Shown one piece after another: positions 8,504 through 18,352 of a DNA stretch of 64,000 nucleotides; position 1 is the stretch's first letter, and each line of letters starts with the position of its first letter. A program made the translations under genes and the position numbers. This DNA is from Pantoea sp. CCBC3-3-1 (GTDB lineage Bacteria; Pseudomonadota; Gammaproteobacteria; Enterobacterales; Enterobacteriaceae). Below the pieces are notes generated by a model. That model did not search any database. It worked only from the letters and a program-made list of their open reading frames with translations, and had not been told where the DNA came from. The stretch spans positions 3,658,001 to 3,722,000 of the forward strand of contig NZ_CP034363.1 in the NCBI RefSeq assembly GCF_007981265.1, read 5' to 3'.

Positions 8504-9307
8504 ATGCATCCGATGCTCAACATCGCCGTGCGCGCTGCGCGCAAGGCCGGTAATTTAATTGCCAAGAATTACGAAACTCCAGACGCCGTTGAAGCCACCC
8601 AGAAAGGCACCAACGACTTCGTTACCAATGTTGATCGCGACGCTGAGCGCCTGATTATTGAGGTGATTCGCAAGTCTTATCCGCAACACACCATCATTTC
8701 CGAAGAAAGTGGTGAATTAGCAGGTACAGACCAGGATGTACAATGGGTTATCGATCCACTGGATGGCACCACTAACTTCATTAAGCGTCTGCCTCACTTC
8801 TCCGTGTCCATCGCGGTACGCATCAAAGGCCGTACCGAAGTTGCCGTGGTTTACGATCCAATGCGCAATGAGCTGTTTAGCGCGGTTCGTGGTCAGGGTA
8901 CGCAGCTGAACGGTTATCGTCTGCGCGGCAGCACTGCTCGCGATCTGGATGGCACCATTCTGGCAACCGGCTTCCCGTTCAAACTGAAGCAGCATGCCAC
9001 GCCTTACATCAACATCATTGGTAAGCTGTTTACTCAGTGTGCTGATTTCCGTCGTAACGGTTCAGCGGCGCTGGATCTGGCGTATGTTGCTGCGGGTCGC
9101 GTGGATGGCTACTTTGAAATCGGCCTGAAACCATGGGACTTTGCTGCGGGCGAACTGCTGGTTCGTGAAGCGGGTGGCCTGGTGACCGACTTTGTTGGCG
9201 CTCACGGTTATCTGCACTCTGGCAATATCGTTGCGGGTAATCCACGCGTAGTGAAATCTATGCTGGCCACCATGCGTGACGAACTGAGCGAAGCGCTGAA
9301 GCGCTAA
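8504..9307 (+). CDS. suhB: Inositol-1-monophosphatase / Nus-complex factor SuhB
   Basis: 267 residues, as in E. coli. A Mg-dependent inositol-monophosphatase fold: the metal-binding signature WVIDPLDGTTNFI (about residues 82-94) and the C-terminal WDFAAGELLVREAGG are intact, as is the EESGE acidic site. In E. coli the protein acts mainly as a partner of NusA/NusB/NusE in rRNA antitermination and ribosome maturation. The boxA in its leader suggests the same autoregulation. A strong terminator follows. Confidence 0.97.
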   Translation: MHPMLNIAVRAARKAGNLIAKNYETPDAVEATQKGTNDFVTNVDRDAERLIIEVIRKSYPQHTIISEESGELAGTDQDVQWVIDPLDGTTNFIKRLPHFSVSIAVRIKGRTEVAVVYDPMRNELFSAVRGQGTQLNGYRLRGSTARDLDGTILATGFPFKLKQHATPYINIIGKLFTQCADFRRNGSAALDLAYVAAGRVDGYFEIGLKPWDFAAGELLVREAGGLVTDFVGAHGYLHSGNIVAGNPRVVKSMLATMRDELSEALKR

Positions 9308-9324
9308 GTTCGCAATAGTTGATA

Positions 9325-9354
9325 AGGGCTGAAGGATAACTTCAGCCCTTTTTC
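9325..9354 (+). terminator. Terminator of suhB
   Basis: The perfect 9-bp stem AGGGCTGAA/TTCAGCCCT (9325-9333, 9341-9349) is followed by TTTTT. It reaches the stop codon of the convergent metal-transporter gene. Confidence 0.9.
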
Positions 9355-10351
9355 AACGCATAAACAGCGGCCTGATGCCACCCGACAAGGCCGGTTGCGC
9401 CGTAAGCCACAGCACGATCCCCATCACTACCAGCAATAAGCCTCCGGTCAGCGACAGGCAGGCTAATCCCATTTTTTGCCAGCCTTGTGACGACCCACGA
9501 CTTAACTTCAGCGCCAGCGAACGAGAAATGTGCACCAGTAAAGCCATGGCAGAAACCGTGAGTGCCGTTCCCGCAGCCATGACGATTGCCGATAAAACAC
9601 CCCACCAGTAAACGCCAATCACTTTTGCAAACAACAGCATCATCAGCGCGCCAGAACAGGGCCGTAGCCCCATGGATAACACCACCATGATTTTTGTTCT
9701 GATATTCACCGCTTTGTTAACGGATTCACTGTCCGGCACATGCTGGTGCCCGCAGCCGCAGTCCGCACTGTGCTGATGAGTGAGTGGCGTCAGACGATGG
9801 AAAGTGCGCGCTGGTTTTTTTAAAATTTGCAGCATCTTTCTTACTGCGCGCCAGCTCAGCCAGGCTCCGAGTACAATCACCAGCAAATAACTGCCCTTCT
9901 CCAGCCAGTAGCTGCCGAGATGCAGCTGGCGCGAAGAAAGCTGCAATACCGTTAGCATCACCGTTACCAGTACAACCGCAACAGCGCCTTGCAAAAGCGC
10001 CGCCGCCAGCGTCAGTTGCAGGCTGGTTTTAAGTTTCAAAGGATGCGTCGCCAGAAACGTCGCGATTACCACTTTGCCGTGACCCGGTCCCAGTGCATGC
10101 AATACGCCATAAATCAGGCTGAATCCCAGCAGCGTCAAGCCAACCTGATGAGGATGAGCGACGACCTGCTGCATCAACATGGTCATCTCTGCATGTAAAT
10201 TCCTCTGCCAGAAGATGGTTTGCAGTAAAATCTGCGACCAGTGCAGCCAGACCACTCCTGCCCCGATAATCAACGCCAACAGCAGCAGGATGATCGGCCA
10301 GAACTGCCGCCAGCCGCGCGGCGTTTTTTGCTGCGTGATAATTACTGACAT
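9353..10351 (-). CDS. NicO-family nickel/cobalt transporter (RcnA-like)
   Basis: 332 residues with about six hydrophobic segments (roughly 17-38, 70-92, 112-136, 148-166, 230-252, 255-275 and a C-terminal one). Family motifs are LGPGHGKVV in an early membrane segment and GLRPCSGALMMLLF in a later one. Between them is a cytoplasmic loop rich in His and Cys (HQHSADCGCGHQH), a likely metal-sensing or binding patch. The family exports or moves Ni2+/Co2+ across the inner membrane; substrate here is inferred. Its start overlaps the end of the upstream DUF1007 gene by 10 bp, so the two are translationally linked. Confidence 0.88.
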   Translation of the reverse strand: MSVIITQQKTPRGWRQFWPIILLLLALIIGAGVVWLHWSQILLQTIFWQRNLHAEMTMLMQQVVAHPHQVGLTLLGFSLIYGVLHALGPGHGKVVIATFLATHPLKLKTSLQLTLAAALLQGAVAVVLVTVMLTVLQLSSRQLHLGSYWLEKGSYLLVIVLGAWLSWRAVRKMLQILKKPARTFHRLTPLTHQHSADCGCGHQHVPDSESVNKAVNIRTKIMVVLSMGLRPCSGALMMLLFAKVIGVYWWGVLSAIVMAAGTALTVSAMALLVHISRSLALKLSRGSSQGWQKMGLACLSLTGGLLLVVMGIVLWLTAQPALSGGIRPLFMR

Positions 10352-10989
10352 GTCAGCGTCACCGTTTGGGCAAACTCTCTGCCAAGTTCCCTATCCTCCG
10401 GTGGCGCATCGGCTTTATCAAGCGATAGCGCATACGCCTGCACAGACGCGTTCGGGTTGGGCGTTTTCAGACTGAACTGACACTGCTGAGCAAGTTCAGC
10501 AGGGATATGGAGTGATTTTTCAGAATCAAAGGTCATATCAACAAAATAGGTTGGGTCGAAAGTTGAGAAAGTATAGCGCTGGCCCTTGAGCGGCTGCGGC
10601 TCGCCCAGAGGAAGCACAAATTCCAGCACCGCCTGATTGCCCTGGCGCAGCAAACGATATTCTGGCGGTAAGTTATCAAATTTTACCGCTTTGCCTTCAT
10701 GCCAGAACTCGGTGAAATAATGCTGTCCCAACACGTTAGCCATCACTTCCGCTGCCAGTTTTTTCCACACCACCGAGTCAGATTTTGCCTGTCCGGCATC
10801 ATAGAGTAAATCGGCAGAGGTAATCGCATCCATCACCCAATGCATTTTCAAGCCGGTAAGCTGATTGCCTTGATGAACCAGCGTGGTTTGCAATGAAATA
10901 AAACTGTGAGGATGGCTCCAGGCTTGTGGTGCCACCGCAATCATTAAAGCAATAAAGGGACGCAAACAGAATACGTTATAACGTAACAA
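10342..10989 (-). CDS. DUF1007 family periplasmic protein, partner of the NicO transporter
   Basis: 215 residues. The N terminus (about 25 residues) is a signal peptide ending PQAWS, and the mature protein starts HPHSFISL, a His-containing N terminus typical of DUF1007. The family pairs repeatedly with NicO-type transporters, and a periplasmic metal-handling role is often proposed but unproven. It is the first gene of a two-gene operon with the transporter. The 126-bp gap to the divergent csiE must hold both promoters. Confidence 0.85.
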   Translation of the reverse strand: MLRYNVFCLRPFIALMIAVAPQAWSHPHSFISLQTTLVHQGNQLTGLKMHWVMDAITSADLLYDAGQAKSDSVVWKKLAAEVMANVLGQHYFTEFWHEGKAVKFDNLPPEYRLLRQGNQAVLEFVLPLGEPQPLKGQRYTFSTFDPTYFVDMTFDSEKSLHIPAELAQQCQFSLKTPNPNASVQAYALSLDKADAPPEDRELGREFAQTVTLTCQ

Positions 10990-11115
10990 TTTATATTCCT
11001 TTCACCTGTTAGCAAAAATTCTGTGACCTGCCTTAAAAGCTAAGAATAAATCTGGCGTCTCAGGACGCAGCGGGAGGCAATCACGCTATTCTTAGCGATG
11101 TTACTTTAACTGGGA

Positions 11116-12393
11116 ATGCAGAAGATGATTTTACCGCCATCAGCGCCTGCTGCACTTTCCAGTCCGCAGCGTCACTGCCATCTGCTTTTGCTATTTTATC
11201 TTCCGAATGCCGCTGTCACGCTGGAGACAATCTGCAAGGTGAACAGCGTGGATGATTCCACTGCCCGGCAAGATATAGCGGAGGTGGCAGCAAAAATCCA
11301 GCACTATCATCGGCTTGTCCTGCGCCAGGAAGCAAGCGGACACTATGGTCTTATCGGCGCTGAACTGGATCAGCGTCTTTGCCTGCTGCACTGGCTGCGC
11401 CGTGCACTCCGGCTGGTACCCGATTTCGTTCAACAACAGTTTTCTCCGGCCCTGAAGCAGCATCTGAAAAGGATGCAGACGGAAAAAGCGCTTTATGATG
11501 AACATAACCTCCAGGCGCTGGTACAGCATTGTGCACTGGGACTTTCCCGTGATTTCAGCAGCCGCGATCGTCAATTTTTACAGCTTTTTATACAGCACTC
11601 GCTCTGTCGCCGCGCCTCTACCGATTTTACCGACTCGCAGCGCAGCTGGCTGAACGGGCGTGCAGAACATCAGCTAGCGGAAGAAATCGTGCGCCACTGG
11701 CAAAAACGCTGCCATCCGGCACCTGACGCCAGTGAAGTCTGGTTATTTGCTTTACTGCTCAGCCAGCTTCATGCGCCGGTGACCACAGAAATCCGTTATG
11801 ATTACGAGAGGGAGTTACTGGCGGGGGTCAGAGAGATGATTGCGCATTTTCAGGCGCTGTCTGCTAACCGCTTTTGTAATGAACAAGGGCTTTGTGACCG
11901 CCTCTATACCCATCTTGCGCAAGCGCTCGAACGCTGTCTGTTTGGCATCAGGATTGATAACAGCCTGACGGAAGAAGTTCCCCGGCTTTATCCCAAATTA
12001 CTGCGCACCACTCAGGCAGCAGTAAAGGCTTTTGAACAGCGCTACAACCTGACGTTTTCACCGGAAGAACTCGGCCTGATTGCGATCCTTTTTGGCGCGT
12101 GGCTGATGCAGGAAAATGTTTTGCAGGAGAAGCAAATTCTTTTACTGACAGGAAAAGATGCTGCACTGGAAAAGGAGGTAGAACAGCAGCTGAGAGAGCT
12201 GACGCTGCTGCCTCTGAATATCAAGTATCTTGACGTGGCAGAGTACCAAAGCAACAGCGCGCCAAAAGGCGTGGCGCTGGTTATTACGCCTTACGCCACG
12301 CCTCTGCCGCTCTATTCGCCGCCGTTAATCCATGCCGAGCTGCCATTGCAGCCCCATCAGCAACAGCGTATCAGGCTACTGCTGGAGTCCTGA
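11116..12393 (+). CDS. csiE: Stationary-phase-inducible protein CsiE
   Basis: 425 residues, colinear with E. coli CsiE (426 aa). It resembles PTS-regulation-domain proteins: a weak N-terminal helix-turn-helix-like region (residues 15-95) and PRD-like repeats, with ARLYPKLLRTTQAAVKAF and EELGLIAILFGAWLMQE in the second. The C-terminal EIIB-like region begins near KQILLLTGKDA. Function is unknown; in E. coli it is induced by carbon starvation through RpoS and cAMP-CRP. A CTATTCTT box at about 11083 could be a sigmaS-type -10. Its 3' end overlaps the convergent hcaT by 18 bp. Confidence 0.93.
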   Translation: MQKMILPPSAPAALSSPQRHCHLLLLFYLPNAAVTLETICKVNSVDDSTARQDIAEVAAKIQHYHRLVLRQEASGHYGLIGAELDQRLCLLHWLRRALRLVPDFVQQQFSPALKQHLKRMQTEKALYDEHNLQALVQHCALGLSRDFSSRDRQFLQLFIQHSLCRRASTDFTDSQRSWLNGRAEHQLAEEIVRHWQKRCHPAPDASEVWLFALLLSQLHAPVTTEIRYDYERELLAGVREMIAHFQALSANRFCNEQGLCDRLYTHLAQALERCLFGIRIDNSLTEEVPRLYPKLLRTTQAAVKAFEQRYNLTFSPEELGLIAILFGAWLMQENVLQEKQILLLTGKDAALEKEVEQQLRELTLLPLNIKYLDVAEYQSNSAPKGVALVITPYATPLPLYSPPLIHAELPLQPHQQQRIRLLLES

Positions 12394-13530
12394 AGGTTGC
12401 AACTTGGGACGCAGCAGCAAGGCGGGCACCACCAGCGCTGCCATCACCCAGAACACGTTGCCATGCAAATGCTGAAACAGGACGCCGCACACCATCGTCA
12501 TCACCGCAATACCGCCGCCCATTGCCAGCGCTGAATAGGCAGACTGCAAGCGAATAACCTCGCCCCCTTGCCGTGCAGCAATAAAGCGCATCGCGGCCAG
12601 ATGGCAAATGGTGAAGCTGCCGCAGTGAAGGATCTGCCCTACCACCAGCCAGGGCAGTGACGTGGTTGAAGCAAGCAGGCTCCAGCGGACGATTGCGCAA
12701 ACACCTGAAAGCAGCAGAAGATCGCGCGCGGTCCAGCGGCGGAATAAGCGATTGCTTGCGGCAAATACGACGATTTCTGCCACCACGCCCAGCGACCAAA
12801 GATAGCCGACGATGCTGGCGGAATAGCCAGCCTCCTGCCACCAGATGGCGCTGAAGCCATAATAGGCCGCATGTGCGCCCTGCATCAGGGTAACGCAGAG
12901 TAAAAACCGCCAGACGGCATTTTCCTGAAGCAGCTGCTTCCACTCCGGCCAGCCCGCTTTTTTGCTTTCCCGTTCATCACCTTGCGGCATAACCGAAGGA
13001 CGCAGCAGCATGCCGGCCGCCATCGCGCCCACGCCAATGCAAAGCATAATGAGGATTGCCTGATAAGAGAAGGCACTGACCAGCGCGCCCGTCAGCGCGG
13101 AACTGATAACAAACGCCAGCGATCCCCACAGCCTGACCGGGCCATATGCCATAGCAATCTGCCGCTGCCATGTGGCTGCCAGCGCATCGCTCAGCGGCAC
13201 CAGGGGTGAAAAAAGCAGGTTAAAACCGATCATCACCAGCAGCAGCCAAATCCAGGAGGCCTGGATAAAGAAACCCAGCGTGAATAATAGCGATAATAAC
13301 GCCAGCAGACGTAGGGCGGTAATCAGACGGGAAGGATGAGTAATGCGGGAAGCGATCAGCAAGCTACCGATAAAACGAGAGACCATGCCCACGCCTAACA
13401 ACAGGCCGATTTTTTCTGCATCAAGCCCTGAGCCCTTTAGCCAGACAGCCCAGAACGGTAGCCAGACGCCGTAGGCAAAAAAGTAGGTGAAGTAGCCCAG
13501 GCCGAGCCACCAGGCGGAACGGATTGCCAT
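12376..13530 (-). CDS. hcaT: HcaT-like major facilitator transporter
   Basis: 384 residues with 12 predicted membrane segments, colinear with E. coli HcaT (379 aa), the probable 3-phenylpropionate permease of the inner membrane. Conserved blocks include GYFTYFFAYGVWLPFW at the N terminus, YGPVRLWGSLAFVI in the central region and QGAHAAYYGFSAIWWQ in the second half. A GGAGG ribosome site precedes the start. The hca catabolic genes that follow in E. coli are absent, so the substrate is uncertain. A 37-bp palindrome lies 46 bp upstream. Its 3' end overlaps csiE. Confidence 0.9.
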   Translation of the reverse strand: MAIRSAWWLGLGYFTYFFAYGVWLPFWAVWLKGSGLDAEKIGLLLGVGMVSRFIGSLLIASRITHPSRLITALRLLALLSLLFTLGFFIQASWIWLLLVMIGFNLLFSPLVPLSDALAATWQRQIAMAYGPVRLWGSLAFVISSALTGALVSAFSYQAILIMLCIGVGAMAAGMLLRPSVMPQGDERESKKAGWPEWKQLLQENAVWRFLLCVTLMQGAHAAYYGFSAIWWQEAGYSASIVGYLWSLGVVAEIVVFAASNRLFRRWTARDLLLLSGVCAIVRWSLLASTTSLPWLVVGQILHCGSFTICHLAAMRFIAARQGGEVIRLQSAYSALAMGGGIAVMTMVCGVLFQHLHGNVFWVMAALVVPALLLRPKLQPSGLQQ

Positions 13531-13576
13531 TTTCCCTCCGGCAAACGAATTTAGCGTGCAGATTTTCGGGCGCTCA

Positions 13577-13613
13577 GATCAATTAACGGGACGTTAAGTC
13601 CCGTTAATTGATC
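13577..13613. repeat. Perfect 16-bp inverted repeat between glyA and hcaT
   Basis: GATCAATTAACGGGAC, a 5-bp spacer GTTAA, then the exact reverse complement. No U-run follows on either side, so it is not a standard intrinsic terminator. It sits 46 bp before the hcaT start. It could be an operator, or the end of the glyA message. Confidence 0.7.
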
Positions 13614-13619
13614 ACTGCC

Positions 13620-13641
13620 TTCCCTGCCGGATAGCAGGGAA
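13620..13641 (-). other. Hairpin after the glyA stop
   Basis: An 8-bp stem, TTCCCTGC (13620-13627) with GCAGGGAA (13634-13641), begins 10 bp after the glyA stop. It may stabilise the glyA 3' end; E. coli has REP sequences at this place. Confidence 0.5.
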
Positions 13642-13651
13642 TCGGGCATGA

Positions 13652-14905
13652 TTAAGCGTACACAGGGAAGCGTGCGCAGATTTCCAGAACCTGCTTCTTC
13701 ACGCGTTCAATGGTCGCTTCATCGTTGATATTGTCAAGAATATCAACGATCCAGCCAGCCAGTTCGCGTACTTCAGCTTCTTTAAAGCCACGGCGAGTCA
13801 CGGAAGGCGAACCGATACGGATACCGGAAGTCACAAACGGGCTTTTCGGATCGTTAGGTACGCTGTTTTTGTTAACCGTAATGTTCGCACGGCCAAGAGC
13901 TGCATCAGCTTCTTTACCGGTCAGGTTTTTATCAACCAGATCCAGCAGGAACAGGTGGTTATGAGTTCCGCCGGAAACCACTTTGTAACCGCGCTCCAGG
14001 AAAACTTCCACCATCGCTTTGGCGTTTTTAGCAACCTGCTGCTGGTAAACCTTAAACTCAGGCTCCATCGCTTCTTTTAACGCGACCGCTTTACCGGCGA
14101 TAACGTGCATCAGCGGGCCGCCCTGGCCGCCAGGGAAAACAGCAGAGTTCAGTTTTTTATACAGATCTTCGTCGCCGCCCTTCGCCAGGATCAGGCCGCC
14201 GCGTGGACCAGCCAGCGTTTTGTGCGTGGTCGTGGTCACGATGTGTGCGTGTGGCAGCGGGTTAGGATAAACGTCTGCGGCGATCAGACCCGCAACGTGC
14301 GCCATATCGACAAACAGGTAAGCGCCGATGCTGTCAGCGATTTCACGCATTTTTGCCCAGTCACAGATGCCTGAGTAAGCAGAGAAACCACCGATAATCA
14401 TTTTCGGCTTATGCTTCTGCGCCTGTGCAGCCAGATCGTCGTAATCGATTTTGCCGGTTTCGTCGATACCGTAAGGCACAACGTTATACAGTTTGCCGGA
14501 CAGGTTTACCGGAGAACCGTGGGTCAGGTGGCCACCGTGCGCCAGGTTCATCCCCAGAATGGTGTCGCCCGGCTGTAGCAGCGCGGTATAAACGGCAAAG
14601 TTGGCCTGCGAGCCAGAATGTGGCTGCACGTTAGCGTAATCGGCACCGAACAGCTCTTTGGCACGATCGATAGCCAGTTGCTCAACGATATCAACATATT
14701 CACAGCCGCCGTAATAACGCTTGCCCGGATACCCTTCGGCATATTTGTTGGTCAGCTGAGACCCCTGCGCCTGCATAACACGCGGACTGGTGTAGTTTTC
14801 TGAAGCAATCAGTTCGATGTGCTCTTCCTGACGCACTTTTTCCTGCTCCATTGCCTGCCATAACTCGGCATCATAATCGGCAATATTCATATCACGCTTT
14901 AACAT
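13652..14905 (-). CDS. glyA: Serine hydroxymethyltransferase
   Basis: 417 residues, identical in length to E. coli GlyA. This PLP enzyme interconverts serine plus tetrahydrofolate with glycine plus 5,10-methylene-THF, the main source of one-carbon units. The PLP-lysine motif [14 protein letters not shown] (Lys about 229) and the N-terminal [13 protein letters not shown] are present. The divergent region toward hmp holds a PurR-like operator, in line with purine control of glyA in E. coli. Confidence 0.98.
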   Translation of the reverse strand: MLKRDMNIADYDAELWQAMEQEKVRQEEHIELIASENYTSPRVMQAQGSQLTNKYAEGYPGKRYYGGCEYVDIVEQLAIDRAKELFGADYANVQPHSGSQANFAVYTALLQPGDTILGMNLAHGGHLTHGSPVNLSGKLYNVVPYGIDETGKIDYDDLAAQAQKHKPKMIIGGFSAYSGICDWAKMREIADSIGAYLFVDMAHVAGLIAADVYPNPLPHAHIVTTTTHKTLAGPRGGLILAKGGDEDLYKKLNSAVFPGGQGGPLMHVIAGKAVALKEAMEPEFKVYQQQVAKNAKAMVEVFLERGYKVVSGGTHNHLFLLDLVDKNLTGKEADAALGRANITVNKNSVPNDPKSPFVTSGIRIGSPSVTRRGFKEAEVRELAGWIVDILDNINDEATIERVKKQVLEICARFPVYA

Positions 14906-15019
14906 CCGCTTCTCCTGACTCAGCTAACTAAATATTCGGCATTGAACGGCCCGTTTGGGCGAAGGCCAACAGTGTAAACTGTTTTACCCGTTAAGGGATA
15001 GCCGGAAAACACCCTTTTT

Positions 15020-15035
15020 ACGCAAACGATTGGCT
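15020..15035 (-). promoter_or_regulatory. Probable PurR operator of glyA
   Basis: ACGCAAACGATTGGCT on the plus strand matches the PurR consensus ACGCAAACGTTTGCGT in its first half and partly in the second. It lies about 115 bp upstream of glyA, where E. coli glyA carries its PurR site. Confidence 0.65.
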
Positions 15036-15167
15036 TCAGCACTGGCGTGGGTTGTTCAATAATTTTACATGATTCCGCGATCGGATATTTCCTCATCATC
15101 CGGATGTGATTTTTTCACTTTTACACAGCGCCCGTGGTGAAAGATGCCCTTATGTCAAAGAGGGATA

Positions 15168-15215
15168 TTTACAAACTGGCCGCAGCTGCTATAAGATGCA
15201 TTTAAAATGCATGTT
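15168..15215 (+). promoter_or_regulatory. hmp promoter overlapped by an NsrR operator
   Basis: The -35 TTTACA (15168-15173) and -10 TATAAG (15190-15195) have a 16-bp spacer. The near-perfect palindrome AAGATGCATTT-A-AAATGCATGTT at 15193-15215 matches the 11-1-11 NsrR consensus and covers the -10 and start site. NsrR is the nitric-oxide-sensing Fe-S repressor of hmp in enterobacteria. Confidence 0.85.
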
Positions 15216-15239
15216 TTAAATTTTCCTCAGGAGCACGCC

Positions 15240-16424
15240 ATGTTAGATGCCCAAACCATCGCCACGATTAAAGCCACCATCCCTGCCCTGCTGGCGACAG
15301 GCCCTCGCCTTACCGCTCATTTTTACGACCGCATGTTCGCGCACAATCCCGAGCTGAAAGAGATTTTCAATATGAGTAACCAGCGCAATGGTAATCAGCG
15401 GGAAGCGTTGTTTAACGCCATTTGCGCCTATGCGGGTAATATTGAAAATCTTGCCGTATTACTGCCTGCGGTGGAGAAAATCGCGCAGAAACATACCAGC
15501 TTTGCCATTCAACCCGAGCAATATCAGATTGTGGGCCAGCATCTTCTGGCGACGCTGGATGAAATGCTCAGCCCGGGCCAGGAAGTGCTGGACGCGTGGG
15601 GCAAAGCTTACGGCGTTCTGGCAGGCGTGTTTATCCAACGGGAAGAAGAAATTTATCAGGCGGCGGAAAGCAAAGTGGGAGGATGGCGCTCGCCACGCGC
15701 TTTCCGCATTGCTGAAATCACGCCGCAAAGCGAGGTGATTAAAAGCTTTTTGCTCAGCCCGGTTGATGGACAGCCTGTCGCCGACTATCAGGCTGGCCAG
15801 TATCTGGGCGTCTGGTTACGCGATAAAAGCTTTGCTAATCAGGAAATTCGTCAGTACTCACTGACTCGAGCACCGAACGGCAGGGATTACCGTATTGCCG
15901 TGCGTCATGAGCCAGGCGGGACGGTTTCAGGCTGGCTGCATCAGCATGCTCAACCCGGTGACGAAGTGCATCTGGCTGCTCCGGCGGGTGACTTTTTCCT
16001 CACTGTTGAGCCGAAAACGCCGGTCACCTTGATTTCCGCAGGCGTGGGTCAGACGCCCATGCTGGCGATGCTTGACGTGCTGGCTGCGCAAAACCATCCC
16101 GCGCCTGTGCAATGGTTCCATGCAGCTGATAACGGCAAACGGCACGCTTTTGCTGAAGAGGTGGCCGCTTCCGGTCGCCGCCTGGCGCATTTTACTCAGC
16201 ATATCTGGTACAAAGAGCCGCTGCCGCAGGATACGGGCCGTTTTGACAGCGCGGGCGTGATGGATCTGTTACCGATCGAAAGCAAGCTCAGCGATCCTGA
16301 CATGCATTACTATCTCTGCGGACCGTTGGGATTTATGCAGCATATCGCCGGGCAGCTGCTGCAAATGGGCATTGAGGCGGAACGCGTTCACTACGAAGTG
16401 TTTGGGCCGCATAAGGTGATTTGA
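15240..16424 (+). CDS. hmp: Flavohaemoglobin (nitric oxide dioxygenase)
   Basis: 394 residues in three domains: globin (about 1-140, starting [17 protein letters not shown]), FAD-binding (about 150-255, with RQYSLT) and NAD-binding (about 260-394, with [11 protein letters not shown] and [10 protein letters not shown]). It oxidises NO to nitrate with O2 and NADH. The start at 15240 was chosen because a CAGGAG ribosome site precedes it and homology begins there; the frame is open 33 bp further upstream, into the NsrR site. Divergent from glyA, convergent with glnB. Confidence 0.97.
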   Translation: MLDAQTIATIKATIPALLATGPRLTAHFYDRMFAHNPELKEIFNMSNQRNGNQREALFNAICAYAGNIENLAVLLPAVEKIAQKHTSFAIQPEQYQIVGQHLLATLDEMLSPGQEVLDAWGKAYGVLAGVFIQREEEIYQAAESKVGGWRSPRAFRIAEITPQSEVIKSFLLSPVDGQPVADYQAGQYLGVWLRDKSFANQEIRQYSLTRAPNGRDYRIAVRHEPGGTVSGWLHQHAQPGDEVHLAAPAGDFFLTVEPKTPVTLISAGVGQTPMLAMLDVLAAQNHPAPVQWFHAADNGKRHAFAEEVAASGRRLAHFTQHIWYKEPLPQDTGRFDSAGVMDLLPIESKLSDPDMHYYLCGPLGFMQHIAGQLLQMGIEAERVHYEVFGPHKVI

Positions 16425-16471
16425 TGATATGGCATGATGCAGCCTGAAACTTAGCAGGCTTACTCAGACAA

Positions 16472-16505
16472 AAAGGGGCGACTGTTTTGCGACAGTCGCC
16501 CCTTT
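16472..16505. terminator. Bidirectional terminator between hmp and glnB
   Basis: A perfect 14-bp stem, AAAGGGGCGACTGT with ACAGTCGCCCCTTT, and a 6-nt loop. The A/T ends serve as U-runs for both convergent genes. Confidence 0.88.
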
Positions 16506-16537
16506 GATATTCATAAGATAGTGCAGGCACAAGAAAA

Positions 16538-16888
<351 letters not shown>

Positions 16889-17017
16889 TCATTCCCTCGG
16901 CAACCGGAGGGTAATCTTTAATCAGTATATGTGCCACGGACAGGTTCCGCCGTGCGGGCTGCCTCTTTTTCCTGAGACTTAAGCTACCATAACCCGATGC
17001 CGAAGGCAGTGAAAAAA

Positions 17018-18352
17018 CTATTCTTTAAAATCAGATGCATCCAGCTCGTGGCGCGACAGCAGCTTATAGAATTCTGTGCGGTTGCGCCCGGCCAGACGTG
17101 CGGCATGTGTCACGTTGCCTTTGGTCATTTGCAGTAGCTTACGTAAGTAGTTAAGTTCAAACTGGTTTCTGGCTTCCGCAAAGGTCGGCAGCGCGGTATT
17201 TTCGCCAACCAGCGCCTGCTCCACCAGTGCTTCGCCAATAACCGGTGCTGAGGTTAACGCAACACACTGCTCAATAACGTTCACCAGCTGACGCACGTTG
17301 CCTGGCCAGCTCGCTGCCATTAACCGTTTCATAGCATCGGTCGAGAAGCTGCGCACAAAGGGTTTGTGCCGCTCTGCCGCCTGCTTCAAAAGATGATTCG
17401 CCAGCAGGGGAATATCTTCCGCGCGCTCGTGCAGCGCCGGAATTTTCAAACTTACCACGTTTAGGCGATAGTACAGGTCCTCACGAAACTCCTGCTTTTC
17501 CATGGCCTTAGGCAAATCCCGATGCGTTGCCGACAGGATACGGACGTTAATATCTAAATCGCGATTGCTGCCCAGCGGACGCACCTTGCGCTCCTGTAAT
17601 ACGCGCAGCAGTTTGACCTGTAACGCCTGCGGCATATCGCCGATTTCATCAAGAAACAGCGTTCCGCCTTCTGCTGCCTGAAACAGCCCTTCTCGCTGAC
17701 TGACCGCGCCGGTAAAGGCGCCTTTGGCATGACCAAAAAGTTCAGATTCCAGCAACTGTTCCGGAAGTGCGCCACAGTTGATGGCGATAAAGGCTTTACC
17801 CGCTCGCGGGCTGGCAGCATGGATTGCCTGTGCGAGGATCTCTTTACCCGTTCCGCTCTGTCCGTTAATTAACACGCTAACGTCAGACTGGGCCACCATC
17901 CTTGCCTGTTCGAGCAGGCGCAGCATAATCGGGCTGCGGGTAACGATGCTTTCACGCCACGCATCATCACTGGCTGGCGCACGGTGCGCTAAGGCCTGGT
18001 CGATCGCGCTGTAGAGCGCATCGCGGTCAACAGGTTTAGTCAGAAAGCTGAAAACGCCCTGTTGGGTTGCCGCAACGGCCTCCGGGATCGATCCATGCGC
18101 AGTAAGAATGATCACCGGCATGCCGGGCGAGATCTTCTGGATCTCAGCAAACAGCGCAAGACCATCCATTTCATCCATTTTTAAGTCGCTGATGACCAGA
18201 TCGATTTTTTCACGCTGAAGCAGGCGTAACGCTTCAGGGCCACTTGGGGCCGTGAATACGCTAAATCCCTCGCTGCCGAGGCGCATACCTAACAGTTTGA
18301 GCAAGCTGGGATCGTCATCAACCAGCAGAAGATTGGCCGATTTTTTTATCAT
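17018..18352 (-). CDS. glrR: Sigma54-dependent response regulator GlrR (QseF)
   Basis: 444 residues, colinear with E. coli GlrR. The receiver domain (1-125) has phospho-acceptor Asp in VISDLKMDEMDG (about residue 56) and Lys in LTKPVD. The AAA+ domain (about 140-370) has Walker A GQSGTGKE, the sigma54-contact GAFTGA loop and Walker B GGTLFLDEIGD. A Fis-type helix-turn-helix is at the end (GNVTHAARLAGRNRTEFYK). It activates glmY; three TGTC-N10-GACA-type sites lie upstream of glmY in this window. Overlaps qseG by 4 bp. Confidence 0.97.
   Translation of the reverse strand: MIKKSANLLLVDDDPSLLKLLGMRLGSEGFSVFTAPSGPEALRLLQREKIDLVISDLKMDEMDGLALFAEIQKISPGMPVIILTAHGSIPEAVAATQQGVFSFLTKPVDRDALYSAIDQALAHRAPASDDAWRESIVTRSPIMLRLLEQARMVAQSDVSVLINGQSGTGKEILAQAIHAASPRAGKAFIAINCGALPEQLLESELFGHAKGAFTGAVSQREGLFQAAEGGTLFLDEIGDMPQALQVKLLRVLQERKVRPLGSNRDLDINVRILSATHRDLPKAMEKQEFREDLYYRLNVVSLKIPALHERAEDIPLLANHLLKQAAERHKPFVRSFSTDAMKRLMAASWPGNVRQLVNVIEQCVALTSAPVIGEALVEQALVGENTALPTFAEARNQFELNYLRKLLQMTKGNVTHAARLAGRNRTEFYKLLSRHELDASDFKE

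Noticed and set aside
12371..12943. 190-codon frame on the minus strand
   Set aside because: Alternative frame of hcaT with Arg/Cys-rich composition.
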